Shown here: positions 17,763-28,638 of the stretch, one piece after another | Layout: each line of letters opens with the position of its first letter | Numbering within the stretch: position 1 is the stretch's first letter | DNA from: Gammaproteobacteria bacterium | Lineage (GTDB): Bacteria; Pseudomonadota; Gammaproteobacteria; HK1 | Reading direction: 5' to 3' | DNA: 64,000 nt | NCBI GenBank assembly: GCA_021773795.1 | Contig: JAJFJT010000015.1 | Span: 1 to 64,000, forward strand | Made by a program: the position numbers and the translations under genes | The notes under the pieces: generated by a model | Database searches by the model: none | The model's input: only the letters and a program-made list of their open reading frames with translations | Told to the model about the DNA's origin: nothing

Positions 17763-18638
17763 TTACTTGGAAATGACAATGAATTCCACCCGCCGATTCT
17801 TCTCCCGACCCATCCGGGTCTTGTTGGTAGCAATCGGTCGAGTTTCACCCATACCGGCCACGCTCAACCGTGAGCGTGTGATGCCATTGGCAACCATGTA
17901 CTCGCGCACACCTTCGGCCCGTTTCAGAGACAGGACACGGTTGTACTCGGCACTGCCTTTACTATCGGTATGGCCGACAACACGAACATTGATATTCGGC
18001 TGCTTCTTGAGCAGGCGAATCGCCCCTGCATCCAGCAGCGCCTGAGAAAAACCCACAACCTGGGCGCTGTTGGACTCAAACTCAATCCCCTGTATGAGCA
18101 GAACCTGGTTTACCTTTGAGCAACCTTTAGCATCCACCTTGGCACCAAACGGGGTCTTTGCGCACTTGTCCATATTGTCCGCAACACCGTCCAGATCCTT
18201 ATCGAACATACAGCCATAAGGATCGACCTTTGAACCTGGCGGCGTGTAGGCACACACGTCTTTGCTATCGACTACGCCGTCATCGTCCTTGTCCGGGATA
18301 CAACCCCAGCTCGTAACCTTGCTACCCTTGGGCGTGTAGGCACACTCATCTTTGGTATCCGGCACGCCGTCACCATCCTTGTCTGATGGTGCCTTCATTG
18401 CTGGCTTCGCGTCCACCTGCTCGCCACAGATAAAGGTACCGCCAAGCGCACCGATGCCAGCGCCAAGGACCGCACCAACTGCTTTACCCCCTACAACCAA
18501 TCCCGTTACGGCACCGAGAACAGCCCCACCCATGGTGCAGCCGCTTAAGGCACTTTGGCTGCCTCCCCCCGAAGTCGCACAAGCCGATATAAAGAACGGC
18601 AGCATCACAGCTGCAAAAATATTCCTCATGGAACGCAT
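17763..18638 (-). CDS. OmpA-family lipoprotein with glycine-zipper and three thrombospondin type 3-like repeats
   Basis: 291 aa, with almost the same signal peptide as its neighbour and lipobox Cys20. Residues 34-71 form a glycine-zipper segment (MGGAVLGAVTGLVVGGKAV, then GAGIGALGG) absent from the paralogue. Residues 84-173 are three 30-residue Asp-rich repeats with paired Cys. Residues 180-291 are the OmpA peptidoglycan-binding domain (VVGHTDSKG, REKNRRVEF). Location is inferred as the inner leaflet of the outer membrane. The two genes probably arose by duplication followed by loss or gain of one repeat and of the zipper. Confidence 0.9.
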   Translation of the reverse strand: MRSMRNIFAAVMLPFFISACATSGGGSQSALSGCTMGGAVLGAVTGLVVGGKAVGAVLGAGIGALGGTFICGEQVDAKPAMKAPSDKDGDGVPDTKDECAYTPKGSKVTSWGCIPDKDDDGVVDSKDVCAYTPPGSKVDPYGCMFDKDLDGVADNMDKCAKTPFGAKVDAKGCSKVNQVLLIQGIEFESNSAQVVGFSQALLDAGAIRLLKKQPNINVRVVGHTDSKGSAEYNRVLSLKRAEGVREYMVANGITRSRLSVAGMGETRPIATNKTRMGREKNRRVEFIVISK

Positions 18639-18808
18639 GGTTTTTCTCCCTATGTTTTGTCTGTAAAAAACTTGAACTCTTCAGGGAAAGTTTTCCAAGC
18701 CCAGTCCAAAAATACAGACGAGTTCACCACCCCTTGCACTGAGACTAGCTAAGTTCTCTCGATTTCGCAATCTGCTAATATGGGCGCTGTTTTACAGGGG
18801 GATAGAGA

Positions 18809-19465
18809 ATGGAGATTGCACAAACAATCGCACTCACCATGGGGGTTGCCTGGGCCAGCGGCATCAACCTCTACGCAGCTATTTTCATGCTTGGCGCCCT
18901 CGGCGCCACAGGCCACACAACCTTGCCCACCGATCTCCAGGTGCTGAGCGATCCACTGGTACTAATGGCCTCTGGATTCATGTATTGCGTGGAATTCTTT
19001 GCCGACAAGATCCCCGGTGTAGATACCGCCTGGGATGGCATCCACACCTTCATACGCATTCCTGCAGGCGCCATGCTGGCCGCTGGTGCCGTTGGGGATG
19101 TCAGCCTGGCAACAGAAATAGCTGCCGGATTAGTGGGTGGTGGCCTGGCTATGGGCAGCCATTTCACCAAGGCCGGTGGACGTGCGCTAATCAATACCTC
19201 ACCAGAGCCCTTTAGCAACTGGACTGCATCCATCAGCGAAGATGTGGCGGTATTTGGGGGTCTGTGGGCGGCGCTTAATTATCCTTGGGTATTTTTGGGA
19301 CTGCTGGCTGCCTTTATTCTGTTAGCCATCTGGTTATTGCCTAAGATCATTCGTGGCATCGGCCGTGTGTTGCGTGCCATTGGCCGATTTTTCTCCGGGC
19401 AACGTGACGTACCGGTAGCTGTTAGTGGCCCTGCAGAATCCACCGGGTCTTCACCAAAAACCTAA
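18809..19465 (+). CDS. DUF4126 domain-containing membrane protein
   Basis: 218 aa integral membrane protein of unknown function. It has several hydrophobic segments (about 5-35, 45-60, 85-115 and 150-180). Characteristic stretches are GVAWASGINLYAAIFMLG near the N-terminus, VEFFADKIPGVDTAWDGIHTF and LVGGGLAMGSHFTKAGGRA in the middle. The C-terminus is basic and then Ser/Pro-rich, probably cytoplasmic. It stands 45 bases before the Sua5 gene on the same strand; a shared transcript is possible but no functional link is known. Confidence 0.85.
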   Translation: MEIAQTIALTMGVAWASGINLYAAIFMLGALGATGHTTLPTDLQVLSDPLVLMASGFMYCVEFFADKIPGVDTAWDGIHTFIRIPAGAMLAAGAVGDVSLATEIAAGLVGGGLAMGSHFTKAGGRALINTSPEPFSNWTASISEDVAVFGGLWAALNYPWVFLGLLAAFILLAIWLLPKIIRGIGRVLRAIGRFFSGQRDVPVAVSGPAESTGSSPKT

Positions 19466-19510
19466 AGTCGGGATAAATCCCGTAGTGATATCAGCCCAGT
19501 TAAATAAAAG

Positions 19511-20485
19511 ATGCCTTCCTCTAGCGTGGAAAAAGATATAGGGCATGCCGTCGACGTATTGCGCGGCGGCGGCCTCGTGGCCTTTCCAACCGAAACGGTC
19601 TATGGCCTGGGTGCCAATGCACTCGATCGAAAAGCGATTGCGCGTGTCTTTGAGGTTAAGCAGCGCCCTCCGGGACATCCCTTGATTGTCCACTTGGGCC
19701 ATGCTGACGAACTCTCTCGCTGGGCACGGCATATTCCAGATTACGTCCAGGCGCTGGCAACGCAATTCTGGCCCGGACCGCTCACCCTGATTCTCAAGCG
19801 CACCCGGCAGGTCCCCACTGAGGTGACCGGTGGTCAGGACACGGTGGGTCTGCGCGTTCCAAGGCATCCATTGGCTCGCCTCCTGTTACAGCAGTTTGGC
19901 GGTGGCATCGCTGCTCCCTCGGCCAATCGTTTCGGGCGCATCAGCCCCACCCTTGCCGAGCATGTGCGTGCAGGTTTTGGCGATGAGCTTGATTTCATCC
20001 TCAATGGTGGTCCCTGTGAGTTGGGTCTGGAATCCACCATCGTGGATTGCAGCGGAGCAGAACCCTGTGTGTTGCGCCCGGGAAGTATCGGTGTCCCGGC
20101 ACTGGAGGCAGCATTGGGCAAGAGCCTGGGCAGAGGAGCAGAAGTAGTCCCCCGGGTTCCCGGTTCCCACGACAGCCATTACGCACCCTCGATTCCGCTC
20201 TTTCTGGTGCCAGGCACGAAGATTAGCTCACAGGCACAGGCGCTTTGTGCACAGGGGAAACGCGTTGCCGTTCTCTCCCGCCGGCAGGCACCGGCGAATA
20301 CAGCGGCGCACTGGGAAATAATGCCGGCAACAGCGGATGGCTATGGTCACCGCCTGTACGCACGCCTGCACGCACTCGATGGTGCCGGCTACGATCTGCT
20401 GTTAGTTGAAGAGCCACCACTGCTTAATGAGTGGGAAGCGGTTACAGACCGACTGCAGCGCGCGGCCTGCCCTGCTAATGGCTAA
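19511..20485 (+). CDS. L-threonylcarbamoyladenylate synthase, Sua5 type
   Basis: 324 aa, longer than TsaC (~190) and matching the two-domain Sua5 form. The YrdC domain occupies about 1-205, with FPTETVYGLGANA, VKQRPPGHPL (KxR site) and AAPSANRFGRISPT (SxN site). A linker and a C-terminal Sua5 domain follow (about 225-320). It makes threonylcarbamoyl-AMP from threonine, bicarbonate and ATP for t6A synthesis with TsaB/TsaD/TsaE. It lies 66 bases before purE. Confidence 0.94.
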   Translation: MPSSSVEKDIGHAVDVLRGGGLVAFPTETVYGLGANALDRKAIARVFEVKQRPPGHPLIVHLGHADELSRWARHIPDYVQALATQFWPGPLTLILKRTRQVPTEVTGGQDTVGLRVPRHPLARLLLQQFGGGIAAPSANRFGRISPTLAEHVRAGFGDELDFILNGGPCELGLESTIVDCSGAEPCVLRPGSIGVPALEAALGKSLGRGAEVVPRVPGSHDSHYAPSIPLFLVPGTKISSQAQALCAQGKRVAVLSRRQAPANTAAHWEIMPATADGYGHRLYARLHALDGAGYDLLLVEEPPLLNEWEAVTDRLQRAACPANG

Positions 20486-20513
20486 TATCCCTTTTCCACT
20501 CAGGGCTTTTGGT

Positions 20514-20519
20514 TATAAT
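20514..20519 (+). promoter_or_regulatory. possible -10 element of purEK
   Basis: A perfect TATAAT lies 33 bases before the purE start. The upstream -35 is poor (TTTTCC at 16 bp spacing), so the promoter call is tentative. No PurR-type box was recognised. Confidence 0.35.
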
Positions 20520-20551
20520 CACGCGCCTATTCGGCCCAATGGACATCACTA

Positions 20552-21046
20552 ATGCCTGAACTAGTAGGTCTGATCATGGGATCCCGCTCTGACTGGGAGA
20601 CCATGCGCCACGCAGCAGAAACCCTGGAGCAACTGGAGATTCCCTACGAGTGTCGAGTGGTCTCTGCTCATCGGACCCCGGACCTGCTCTTCGAATATGC
20701 AGAGTCTGCCACTAAACGTGGATTGGAAGTGATCATTGCTGGTGCCGGTGGCGCTGCCCATCTGCCCGGAATGGTGGCGGCCAAGAGCAGCTTGCCCATA
20801 CTTGGAGTGCCGGTACAGTCACGGGCACTCAAGGGGATGGACTCCCTCCTCTCCATTGTGCAGATGCCTGCCGGTATCCCAGTGGCTACGCTCGCCATTG
20901 GTCGAGCCGGTGCAATCAATGCAGCCCTGCTCGCAGCCGCTATCCTGGGCAATAAATATCCGCGTTATCGTGAGGCTCTCGATGGCTATCGCAGTAAACA
21001 GACCGAAGCTGTGCTCGCCAATCCCGACCCCGTATCCGAAGCATGA
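20552..21046 (+). CDS. purE: N5-carboxyaminoimidazole ribonucleotide mutase
   Basis: 164 aa class I PurE. It shows the conserved start [14 protein letters not shown], the SAHRTPD substrate loop at about 40-46 and the [13 protein letters not shown] segment at about 67-79. It converts N5-CAIR to CAIR in purine synthesis. The stop overlaps the purK start (ATGA), giving coupled production of the two consecutive enzymes. Confidence 0.97.
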   Translation: MPELVGLIMGSRSDWETMRHAAETLEQLEIPYECRVVSAHRTPDLLFEYAESATKRGLEVIIAGAGGAAHLPGMVAAKSSLPILGVPVQSRALKGMDSLLSIVQMPAGIPVATLAIGRAGAINAALLAAAILGNKYPRYREALDGYRSKQTEAVLANPDPVSEA

Positions 21047-22125
21047 TTATTGGAATCCTGGGAGGCGGTCAGTTAGCCCGCATGATGGCACTGGCAGGCT
21101 ATCCGCTCGGGCTGCGTTTTCGCGTACTCGACCCAGCTCCCGATGCCTGTACCGGCCATCTGGCAGAGCATATTCAAGCCGAATTCGATGATCCCGAGGC
21201 CCTGCGCGAGCTTGCACGCGGCTGCGATGTGGTCACCTATGAATTTGAAAATGTTCCCGCAGGCGCGCTGGAGCAGCTTGAAGGCACGGTACCGCTTTAT
21301 CCTCCACCCGCAGCACTGCGCTACTCTCAGGATCGTCTGCGCGAAAAAGAGCTGTTTGCCAAACTGGATATCCCTACCCCCCGTCACCGGCCGGTAGACT
21401 GTCGTCAGGATCTCGACGCGGCTGTTGCGGAGATCGGCCTGCCCGGGGTGATTAAAACCCGACGCCTCGGTTATGACGGCAAGGGACAACGAGTACTCCG
21501 AGCAGAAAGCGACCTGGACCCGGCTTGGGAGCAACTGGGAAAGCAGGCACTGATCTATGAGGCGCTCATCCCCTTTGAGCGCGAGCTCTCGATCATTTCC
21601 GTGCGCGGACGCAATGGCAAGTCTGCCTATTATCCAGTGCCTGAAAACACCCATACGGATGGCATCCTTCGAGAATCACTAGTCCGCCCAAATGACCCCA
21701 TGCAACAACGGGCAGAGGCCTATGCCGGACGCCTGCTGGACGCCCTCGATTATGTGGGTGTACTGACCCTGGAACTTTTCCAGTTGGATGGCCAGTTGCT
21801 GGCCAACGAATTTGCTCCACGGGTTCATAACTCCGGACACTGGAGCATAGAAGGGGCGGAAACCAGCCAATTTGAAAATCACCTGCGCGCACTGATGGGG
21901 CTGCCACTGGGGAAAACGAGACTCCTCGGCCATATTGCCATGGTGAATTTTATTGGCCAGCTGCCCGATACAACCGAAGTGCTGGCCTGTGCCGGCACAC
22001 ATTTTCATGGTTATGGAAAACCCGAACGCCCCGGACGCAAGGTAGGTCATGGGACAATTCGGGCATCATCGGTAGAAAAATTGCAGACTGAATTGGTGCG
22101 TTTGAAAAAACTCGCCTTGCCCTGA
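21043..22125 (+). CDS. purK: N5-carboxyaminoimidazole ribonucleotide synthase
   Basis: 360 aa ATP-grasp enzyme that makes N5-CAIR from AIR, ATP and bicarbonate. It begins [19 protein letters not shown] and contains [12 protein letters not shown] (ATP-grasp) and [19 protein letters not shown] in the C-terminal active-site region. It overlaps purE by four bases and is followed 25 bases later by a strong bidirectional terminator. Confidence 0.97.
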   Translation: MIIGILGGGQLARMMALAGYPLGLRFRVLDPAPDACTGHLAEHIQAEFDDPEALRELARGCDVVTYEFENVPAGALEQLEGTVPLYPPPAALRYSQDRLREKELFAKLDIPTPRHRPVDCRQDLDAAVAEIGLPGVIKTRRLGYDGKGQRVLRAESDLDPAWEQLGKQALIYEALIPFERELSIISVRGRNGKSAYYPVPENTHTDGILRESLVRPNDPMQQRAEAYAGRLLDALDYVGVLTLELFQLDGQLLANEFAPRVHNSGHWSIEGAETSQFENHLRALMGLPLGKTRLLGHIAMVNFIGQLPDTTEVLACAGTHFHGYGKPERPGRKVGHGTIRASSVEKLQTELVRLKKLALP

Positions 22126-22150
22126 ACGGTAACCACTTTATCCAGATATA

Positions 22151-22185
22151 AAAAAACCGCCGGACTCCCATCCGGCGGTTTTTTT
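22151..22185. terminator. bidirectional rho-independent terminator between purK and pnp
   Basis: Stem ACCGCCGGA (22156-22164) / TCCGGCGGT (22171-22179) with a 6-nt loop, flanked by A-tract on the left and T-tract on the right. It can stop purEK transcripts on the plus strand and the rpsO-pnp transcript on the minus strand. Confidence 0.93.
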
Positions 22186-22205
22186 ATAACGGAAAGTCTA
22201 CAGAT

Positions 22206-24287
22206 TTAATTGCCCGCATTAATCGCCTTCATGCTAAGGCGTATACGCCCCTGACGATCCACTTCCAGTACCTTCACGTCGATGACGTCACCCTCACTCA
22301 GCTTGTCGCTGACATTCTCCACTCGTTCATTGGATATCTGAGAGATGTGCACCAGACCATCCTTGCCAGGAAGAATATTCACGAAGGCACCAAAATCCAT
22401 CAACTTAACGACTTTTCCGTGGTAGATAGTACCTACTTCCACATCAGCGGTGATCTGCTCAATGCGTCGCACGGCCTCCTGGGCAGCGGCATTATCCGCC
22501 GATGCAATCTTGATCACGCCATCGTCGGTAATATCGATGCTGGCACCGGTTTCCTCGGTAATACCACGAATGGTGGCACCGCCCTTACCGATAACGTCCC
22601 GAATCTTCTCGGGGTTGATCTGGATGGAGATGATGCGCGGCGCATACTCAGACATTTCAGTCCTGTGCTCGGTCAGAGCGTCGGCCATGCAACCTAGAAT
22701 GTGCACCCGACCCTCGTGCGCCTGAGACAGGGCATCCTGCATGATTTCTTTGGTGATACCGTTAATCTTGATGTCCATCTGCAGAGCAGTAATGCCTGCT
22801 TCAGTACCCGCCACCTTGAAATCCATGTCACCAAGATGATCCTCATCACCCATGATGTCGGAAAGCACTACATGGCTACCACCTTCCTTGATGAGCCCCA
22901 TCGCGATACCCGCTACCGGGGCCTTCAAAGGTACGCCGGCATCCATCATCGACAGGCTGGCACCACAGACCGAAGCCATGGAACTGGAACCATTGGACTC
23001 GGTAATCTCCGAGACCACGCGAATGACGTAGGGGAAATCATCCACATCCGGCATCACCGCCAACAGGCCGCGTTTGGCCAGACGACCATGACCGATTTCA
23101 CGGCGCTTGGGGCCTACAAAACGACCGGTCTCACCCACACAGTAAGGAGGGAAGTTATAGTGCAGCAGGAAATGCTCCCGGCGCTCGCCCTCGATAGCAT
23201 CGATGATTTGTGCGTCGCGGCCACTACCCAGCGTAGTAATAACCAGGGCCTGGGTTTCACCGCGGGTGAACAGCGCAGAACCATGGGTTCGTGGCAACAC
23301 CCCTACCCGTGGGGTAATGGGACGTACAGTGCGGCTATCCCGCCCATCAATACGGGCTGCACCAGAAAGAATACGACCACGAACCTGCCCTTTTTCCAGC
23401 TTGGAAAAGGCGCCTTTGACCGCATCCTCTGAATTATCTTCATCACTGAAAGCTGCCACCATCTCCTTGCGTAGCGCGCTGACCTGTTCCTGGCGTGTCA
23501 GCTTCTCCACCACGTTATAGGCCTCGGCAAGACGCTCGCCTGCAAGTGCTTCCACCTGGCTCGCGAGTGCCTGATTCTCTTCCGGCGCAACCCAATCCCA
23601 AGTGGGCTTACCCACCTCGGAGGCGAGCTCTTCAATCGCCTGAATAACCACCTGCATCTGCTCATGGCCATGCAGCACGGCACCAAGCATGATCTCTTCG
23701 GAAAGCTCTTTAGCCTCGGACTCCACCATCAGTACTGCATTGCTAGTGCCCGCCACGACCAGATTAAGATCCGAATCAGGCAGCTCACTGAGGCCGGGGT
23801 TTAACAGGTATTCACCATCGCGATAACCCACGCGGGCAGCACCGATGGGACCATCGAAAGGAATGCCGGAAATAGCCACTGCTGCAGAAGCGCCAATGAG
23901 AGCGGGAATGTCGGCATCGATCTCAGGGTCCAGGGACACCACCGAGGCGATGAGCTGCACTTCGTTCTTGAATCCCTTGGGAAACAAGGGACGTATGGGT
24001 CGATCAATCAACCGGCAGGTCAGGGTTTCCTTCTCAGTGGGACGCCCTTCGCGCTTAAAAAAGCCACCGGGGATCTTGCCTGCTGCGTAGGTTTTTTCCT
24101 GATAATCCACGGTCAGGGGGAAGAAATCACGTCCCGGATCCGCGGTCTTGCGAGCGGTTACCGCTACCAACACTGCGGTATCGCCCAGGCTAACGAGCAC
24201 TGAACCAGCAGCTTGGCGAGCAATTTCACCCGTCTCTATGGTCAGGGTGTGATTCCCGTAAGGAATGACTTTCTTGATTGCGTTCAT
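22206..24287 (-). CDS. pnp: polyribonucleotide nucleotidyltransferase (PNPase)
   Basis: 693 aa from the ATG at 24287, with AGGA seven bases upstream; an in-frame start eight codons earlier is less likely. The two RNase PH domains (about 10-230 and 315-540) are separated by a helical domain, and the C-terminus carries KH ([20 protein letters not shown]) and S1 ([19 protein letters not shown]) RNA-binding domains. It degrades RNA 3' to 5' with phosphate, in the degradosome where one exists. It follows rpsO as in most proteobacteria. Confidence 0.97.
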   Translation of the reverse strand: MNAIKKVIPYGNHTLTIETGEIARQAAGSVLVSLGDTAVLVAVTARKTADPGRDFFPLTVDYQEKTYAAGKIPGGFFKREGRPTEKETLTCRLIDRPIRPLFPKGFKNEVQLIASVVSLDPEIDADIPALIGASAAVAISGIPFDGPIGAARVGYRDGEYLLNPGLSELPDSDLNLVVAGTSNAVLMVESEAKELSEEIMLGAVLHGHEQMQVVIQAIEELASEVGKPTWDWVAPEENQALASQVEALAGERLAEAYNVVEKLTRQEQVSALRKEMVAAFSDEDNSEDAVKGAFSKLEKGQVRGRILSGAARIDGRDSRTVRPITPRVGVLPRTHGSALFTRGETQALVITTLGSGRDAQIIDAIEGERREHFLLHYNFPPYCVGETGRFVGPKRREIGHGRLAKRGLLAVMPDVDDFPYVIRVVSEITESNGSSSMASVCGASLSMMDAGVPLKAPVAGIAMGLIKEGGSHVVLSDIMGDEDHLGDMDFKVAGTEAGITALQMDIKINGITKEIMQDALSQAHEGRVHILGCMADALTEHRTEMSEYAPRIISIQINPEKIRDVIGKGGATIRGITEETGASIDITDDGVIKIASADNAAAQEAVRRIEQITADVEVGTIYHGKVVKLMDFGAFVNILPGKDGLVHISQISNERVENVSDKLSEGDVIDVKVLEVDRQGRIRLSMKAINAGN

Positions 24288-24323
24288 GTGTGTTCCTGTA
24301 GTCTGCGACAAAGGAAGGGCGCT

Positions 24324-24593
24324 TTACTTGCGCAGGCCCAAACGGGAAATCACTGAACGATAGCGCTCAGCATCTTTTTTCTTCAGGTAATCAAGCAACT
24401 TGCGTCGCTTGCTAACCATTTTCAGCAAGCCCTGACGGGAATGATGGTCGTGAATATGGGTACGGAAATGCTCCGTGAGATAACTAATCCGTTCGGAAAG
24501 CAGAGCTACCTGCACTTCTGGTGAGCCGGTATCGCCAGGGGCCTGCTGATATTCCTTAACGATGCTGCCTTTATCTTCGGTATTAAGAGCCAT
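24324..24593 (-). CDS. rpsO: 30S ribosomal protein S15
   Basis: 89 aa from the ATG at 24593; the frame extends upstream to 24671 but the extra residues are leader sequence. Conserved stretches [17 protein letters not shown] and [23 protein letters not shown] are present. It binds 16S rRNA in the central domain of the small subunit. The 127-base gap after truB is large for this operon and holds the S15 leader, probably with its own promoter and autoregulatory fold (inferred from E. coli). Confidence 0.98.
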   Translation of the reverse strand: MALNTEDKGSIVKEYQQAPGDTGSPEVQVALLSERISYLTEHFRTHIHDHHSRQGLLKMVSKRRKLLDYLKKKDAERYRSVISRLGLRK

Positions 24594-24720
24594 TTTCTCG
24601 ATTCCCGTCTTTTCGCCTAAATGTTGAATTCTAATGGGAGGAGCACTTACTAACAAGCGTCCAACACCCAACCTATTTTCTTAACTTAACTCGTTAACAA
24701 CTTGTTTTAACAAATTTTAA

Positions 24721-25635
24721 TCAATTGGTTGCAAGTAATTTTCTTGGGGCAATTTTGCCATCTGGCTGAACCTCTCCCACACCAAGAAAATGCGCCTTGC
24801 CAGCGTATATCTTTACCCAACCCCGAGTGGGGGCATGGGGCACCAGTATTGCCTGCCCCTGACGCAGGTAGTACGCCATATCGTCAGATAAATTAACATC
24901 CGGCCATCCCGGCAAAGCGGTATCCATAGGCAGCAACATCTGATCCAGGACATCAAGACCTGCGGCGGCCGACTTTTCCAGCGCCTCCGGAGTCACCATC
25001 TGTTCGGTATAAAAAGGCCCCGAAGCAGTCCGTCTCAGAGATGCAAGGTGGGCCCCACAACCCAAGGCCTCACCGATATCCTCGCCAAGGGTACGTATGT
25101 AGGTTCCCTTGCTACAAAACACCTCGATACCAATACGGTTTTCCGACATTTCCGTCAGGGTCAGTTCCTTGATGGTCACCGGTCGCGCCTTACGCTCCAC
25201 CACCAACCCTTGATGGGCCAGCTTGTATAAACGCTGCCCCTTAATCTTGAGCGCCGAGTGCATGGGGGGAATCTGCTCAATATCTCCCCGGAAATCTGCC
25301 AACACCTGTTCCACGTCGTCGCGAGACAGCGTGGGAACGGGGCGTTCTTGTATGATTTCCCCCTCGGTATCCCCGGTATTTGTCTTTACACCTAAGTGAA
25401 GTACCGCCTCGTAGCGTTTATCTGCATTAAGCAGAAAAGCCGAGAGCTTGGTCGCCTCACCAAAGCAAATGGGCAGCAAACCACTTGCCTGCCGATCCAA
25501 GCTGCCCGTATGCCCCGCCTTACGGGCCTTATACAGCCGTTTTAGCCGCTGTAACACCTCATTTGAACCCAGGCCCAAGGGTTTATCCAAGAGTAAAATC
25601 CCGTCTATGGGACGGCCTTTTTGTCGACGTCCCAT
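24721..25635 (-). CDS. truB: tRNA pseudouridine(55) synthase
   Basis: 304 aa. It isomerises U55 in the T-loop of tRNA. The catalytic Asp lies in GHTGSLDRQASGLLP, a slightly unusual version of the GHTGTLDPxATG motif, and KTNTGDTEGE and CSKGTYIRTLGEDIG are present. The C-terminal part is the TruB-type PUA-like domain (about 250-300). The ATG is three bases after the rbfA stop. Confidence 0.96.
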   Translation of the reverse strand: MGRRQKGRPIDGILLLDKPLGLGSNEVLQRLKRLYKARKAGHTGSLDRQASGLLPICFGEATKLSAFLLNADKRYEAVLHLGVKTNTGDTEGEIIQERPVPTLSRDDVEQVLADFRGDIEQIPPMHSALKIKGQRLYKLAHQGLVVERKARPVTIKELTLTEMSENRIGIEVFCSKGTYIRTLGEDIGEALGCGAHLASLRRTASGPFYTEQMVTPEALEKSAAAGLDVLDQMLLPMDTALPGWPDVNLSDDMAYYLRQGQAILVPHAPTRGWVKIYAGKAHFLGVGEVQPDGKIAPRKLLATN

Positions 25636-25638
25636 TAC

Positions 25639-26034
25639 TCAGTCTTCAGCCGCCGGATCGGCTGGGTCTTGCTGCTCTACGGCACTTCCAGTATCAGCCT
25701 GGTCGACCAGCGCCCACAGGCGCTCCGCCTCCTCTTCCTTGTGGTCATAGCGGAAGATCAACTCCGGCACCTTACGTAGCCGCATGCGATGGGCGATGCC
25801 GCCACGCAAAAAACCGGCAGCCTTTTTCAGGGTTGCCGCCACTTCGTCTGCATCCACCTGCTCCGGCAAGACATAAAAAATGGTCGCGCATTGCAGGTCA
25901 CGGGTAACTTGTACATCGGTCACGACCAATTGCCGCAAACGTTCGTCGTGAACCTCCTGACGCAACAATTCAGCGGTTTCCCGACGCAACTGCAAGGCCA
26001 CTCGATCGGAACGGCCAAACTCTCTAAAACCCAT
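25639..26034 (-). CDS. rbfA: 30S ribosome-binding factor RbfA
   Basis: 131 aa from the ATG at 26034. The frame could also open with a TTG at 26046, adding four residues. The start GFREFGRSDRVALQLRRETAELL and the KH-like core (VTDVQVTRDLQCATIFYVL) are typical. It acts in late maturation of the 30S subunit. An acidic tail of about 20 residues follows. It sits between infB and truB in the canonical order. Confidence 0.94.
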   Translation of the reverse strand: MGFREFGRSDRVALQLRRETAELLRQEVHDERLRQLVVTDVQVTRDLQCATIFYVLPEQVDADEVAATLKKAAGFLRGGIAHRMRLRKVPELIFRYDHKEEEAERLWALVDQADTGSAVEQQDPADPAAED

Positions 26035-26085
26035 ATGACTCAGCAACCTGCATAAACATAACTTTCCACGAGTGTCGACTCGCGC

Positions 26086-28632
26086 CTACAGACTCCTTTC
26101 CATCTCAACCCGCTCGTAGACCTCGATCTGGTCACCAGCTTTGATATCGTTGTAATTCTTCACCCCGATACCGCACTCAACCCCCGACTTCACTTCATTA
26201 ACATCGTCCTGGAAGCGCCGCAGTGATTCCAGTTCACCCTCGTAGATCACTACGTTGTCCCGCAATACACGGATAGGATTGCTGCGTTTCACGGTACCCT
26301 CGGTCACCATACAGCCGGCAATCGCACCAAATTTGCGGGCGCGAAAGACATCTCGAACAGCTGCGATACCAGTGATTTCCTCCTTTACCTCCGGGGACAG
26401 CATGCCAGAGGCCACCTGTTTTACGAGGTCAATGACATCATAGATGACACTGAAGTAATTGAGGCTGATGGCCTCAGCCTCAATCAGGCGGCGGGCAGCA
26501 GCATCGGCACGAACATTAAAACCAAATATCATCGCCTTGGAGGCTATCGCGAGGTTAACGTCACTCTCGTTAATGCCACCGGTACCACTAGCCACCACTG
26601 AGATAGTCACCTCTTCGGTGGAAAGTTGCGTCAACGCATCACTCAGGGCCTCAACCGAACCTTGCACGTCGGCCTTGATGATCAGAGGCAGGATTGAAAC
26701 CTCACCAGCGCCCATCTGGGCAAACATATTTTCCAGCTTGGAAGCCTGTTGGCGGACAAATTTACTCTCCCGATATCGGGTTTGCCGCTGCATCGCAAGC
26801 TCCCGCGCCTTACGTTCGTTGGCCACCACCACCATAGCATCACCAGCCCCAGGTGGGCCCGACAAACCAAGCACCTCCACCGGGGTAGATGGGCCTGCCT
26901 CATGCAGATCCCGGCCACTTTCATCAAGCAGGGCGCGCACCCGACCGAACTCTCGCCCGACCAATACCACGTCACCCTTGCGCAATCGTCCCTGCTGTAC
27001 CAACAAAGTTGCCACTGCGCCACGCCCACGGTCGAGGCGTGCTTCCACGACGATGCCGCTGGCTGGACCTTGATCCCGCGCGGTTAACTCCAGTAATTCC
27101 GCCTGCAGCAGAACGGCATCCAACAGCGCATCCATGCCCTCACCGGTGATCGCCGACACATTGACGAACATGGTATCGCCACCCCAGTCCTCGGGAATAA
27201 CTTCCCGACCAGATAGCTCCTGCCTCACCTTGTCGGGGTTGGCATCTGCTCTGTCAATCTTGTTAATCGCAACCACCAAGGGTACCCCCGCTGCACGGGC
27301 GTGCTGGATGGCCTCTTCAGTCTGAGGCATTACCCCGTCATCTGCGGCAACCACCAGAATGATGATATCGGTAGCCTTCGCGCCCCGTGCCCGCATCGCG
27401 GTAAAGGCGGCATGTCCCGGGGTGTCGAGAAAAGCAATCTCACCTTTTGGGGTCTTAATCCGATAAGCACCAATATGCTGGGTGATACCACCCGCCTCAC
27501 CCACTGTCACCTTGGATTTACGCAGATAATCGAGCAAGGAGGTTTTGCCATGATCGACGTGCCCCATCACGGTGACCACCGGTGCACGAGACGCCTCATC
27601 GCCCCCATCTTCCACACCCGCCTGGAGCACCTCCTCCTCGAGCGCATCACTACGAATAAGCTTGGCTTTGTGACCCATCTCCTCCACCACAACAACTGCC
27701 GTCTCCTGATCGATGGACTGATTGATAGTCACCATACTGCCGAGGTTCATTAGTGTGCGGATAACCTCTGGTGCCTTGACGGACATTTTTTGCGCCAATT
27801 CACCAACGGTCAGAGTCTCTGGAATGCTGACTTCACGTACTACCGGTTCGGTAGGGGCCTGGAAAGTGTGGGTACTAACCGCCGCCCGAACAGCTATCCT
27901 CCGAGAACCCTTTTTCCGCCGACGACCACTCTTTTGGGCCGCCACGTGAAGTTCCTTGGGACGATCCGCTCGTTTGGCCCCACCGCGAGCGCGACGCGAA
28001 GCCGGTTTTTTAGCCACCGGCGGGGCAATTTTCGGGGCCACTTGCTTGCTTTCAGGCAAGGATTTTTCAGCAATCTTAGCGGGGGCTTCTTTTATCGTTT
28101 TAGGCGCCTCCACCTTGGGTGCCGGCTTGCGACGGGGTTTTGGCGGCGGTGGTGGCTCCTTGGCGCGGGCTTCCTGCTCATCCCGAAGCTTCTCGTCCAG
28201 TTCTTGCTGCCGGCGCTTTGCCTGATCGTGCAGCTCCCGTTTTGCCACCTCCATGCGCTCACGAGTACTCTTATCTTCTTTCAGGACCTCCGGCTTACCC
28301 GCTTCCGCTGCATCGCGAACAAAGGTCCTTTTCTTACGCACTTCCACCGTGACCGTCTTGCTCCTCCCCGCCGTACGCGTGGTTGGAGGAACCTTGATCT
28401 CACTAACGGATTTCCGCTTCAGAACAATTTTTTTCCGCACCAGGGTTTTGCCGTCTGGGCTATCCTTCCCATGCAGCTGGCGTAGATAGGAGAGCAATTT
28501 CCCCTTATCTTTTTCATTGATCGGCTCTTCCGCCTTGCTTTGCGACAAGCCCGCCTCTTTAAGCTGTACCAACAGCCGCTCGAGCGGGGTTCCCACGCTT
28601 TCGGCCAACTGTTTTACGGTTACTTCAGCCAT
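26086..28632 (-). CDS. infB: translation initiation factor IF-2
   Basis: 848 aa. An IF2_N domain is at about 1-50 and a second near 270-320. Between them is a Lys/Ala/Pro-rich charged linker (90-250) with RRKK clusters. The G domain begins with [12 protein letters not shown] at about 357, then [18 protein letters not shown] and NKID; domains II-IV complete the C-terminal half. It brings fMet-tRNA to the 30S subunit. It is 6 bases after nusA in the same operon as the initiator tRNA gene, so the factor and its tRNA are linked genetically. Confidence 0.98.
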   Translation of the reverse strand: MAEVTVKQLAESVGTPLERLLVQLKEAGLSQSKAEEPINEKDKGKLLSYLRQLHGKDSPDGKTLVRKKIVLKRKSVSEIKVPPTTRTAGRSKTVTVEVRKKRTFVRDAAEAGKPEVLKEDKSTRERMEVAKRELHDQAKRRQQELDEKLRDEQEARAKEPPPPPKPRRKPAPKVEAPKTIKEAPAKIAEKSLPESKQVAPKIAPPVAKKPASRRARGGAKRADRPKELHVAAQKSGRRRKKGSRRIAVRAAVSTHTFQAPTEPVVREVSIPETLTVGELAQKMSVKAPEVIRTLMNLGSMVTINQSIDQETAVVVVEEMGHKAKLIRSDALEEEVLQAGVEDGGDEASRAPVVTVMGHVDHGKTSLLDYLRKSKVTVGEAGGITQHIGAYRIKTPKGEIAFLDTPGHAAFTAMRARGAKATDIIILVVAADDGVMPQTEEAIQHARAAGVPLVVAINKIDRADANPDKVRQELSGREVIPEDWGGDTMFVNVSAITGEGMDALLDAVLLQAELLELTARDQGPASGIVVEARLDRGRGAVATLLVQQGRLRKGDVVLVGREFGRVRALLDESGRDLHEAGPSTPVEVLGLSGPPGAGDAMVVVANERKARELAMQRQTRYRESKFVRQQASKLENMFAQMGAGEVSILPLIIKADVQGSVEALSDALTQLSTEEVTISVVASGTGGINESDVNLAIASKAMIFGFNVRADAAARRLIEAEAISLNYFSVIYDVIDLVKQVASGMLSPEVKEEITGIAAVRDVFRARKFGAIAGCMVTEGTVKRSNPIRVLRDNVVIYEGELESLRRFQDDVNEVKSGVECGIGVKNYNDIKAGDQIEVYERVEMERSL

Positions 28633-28638
28633 CTGCTA

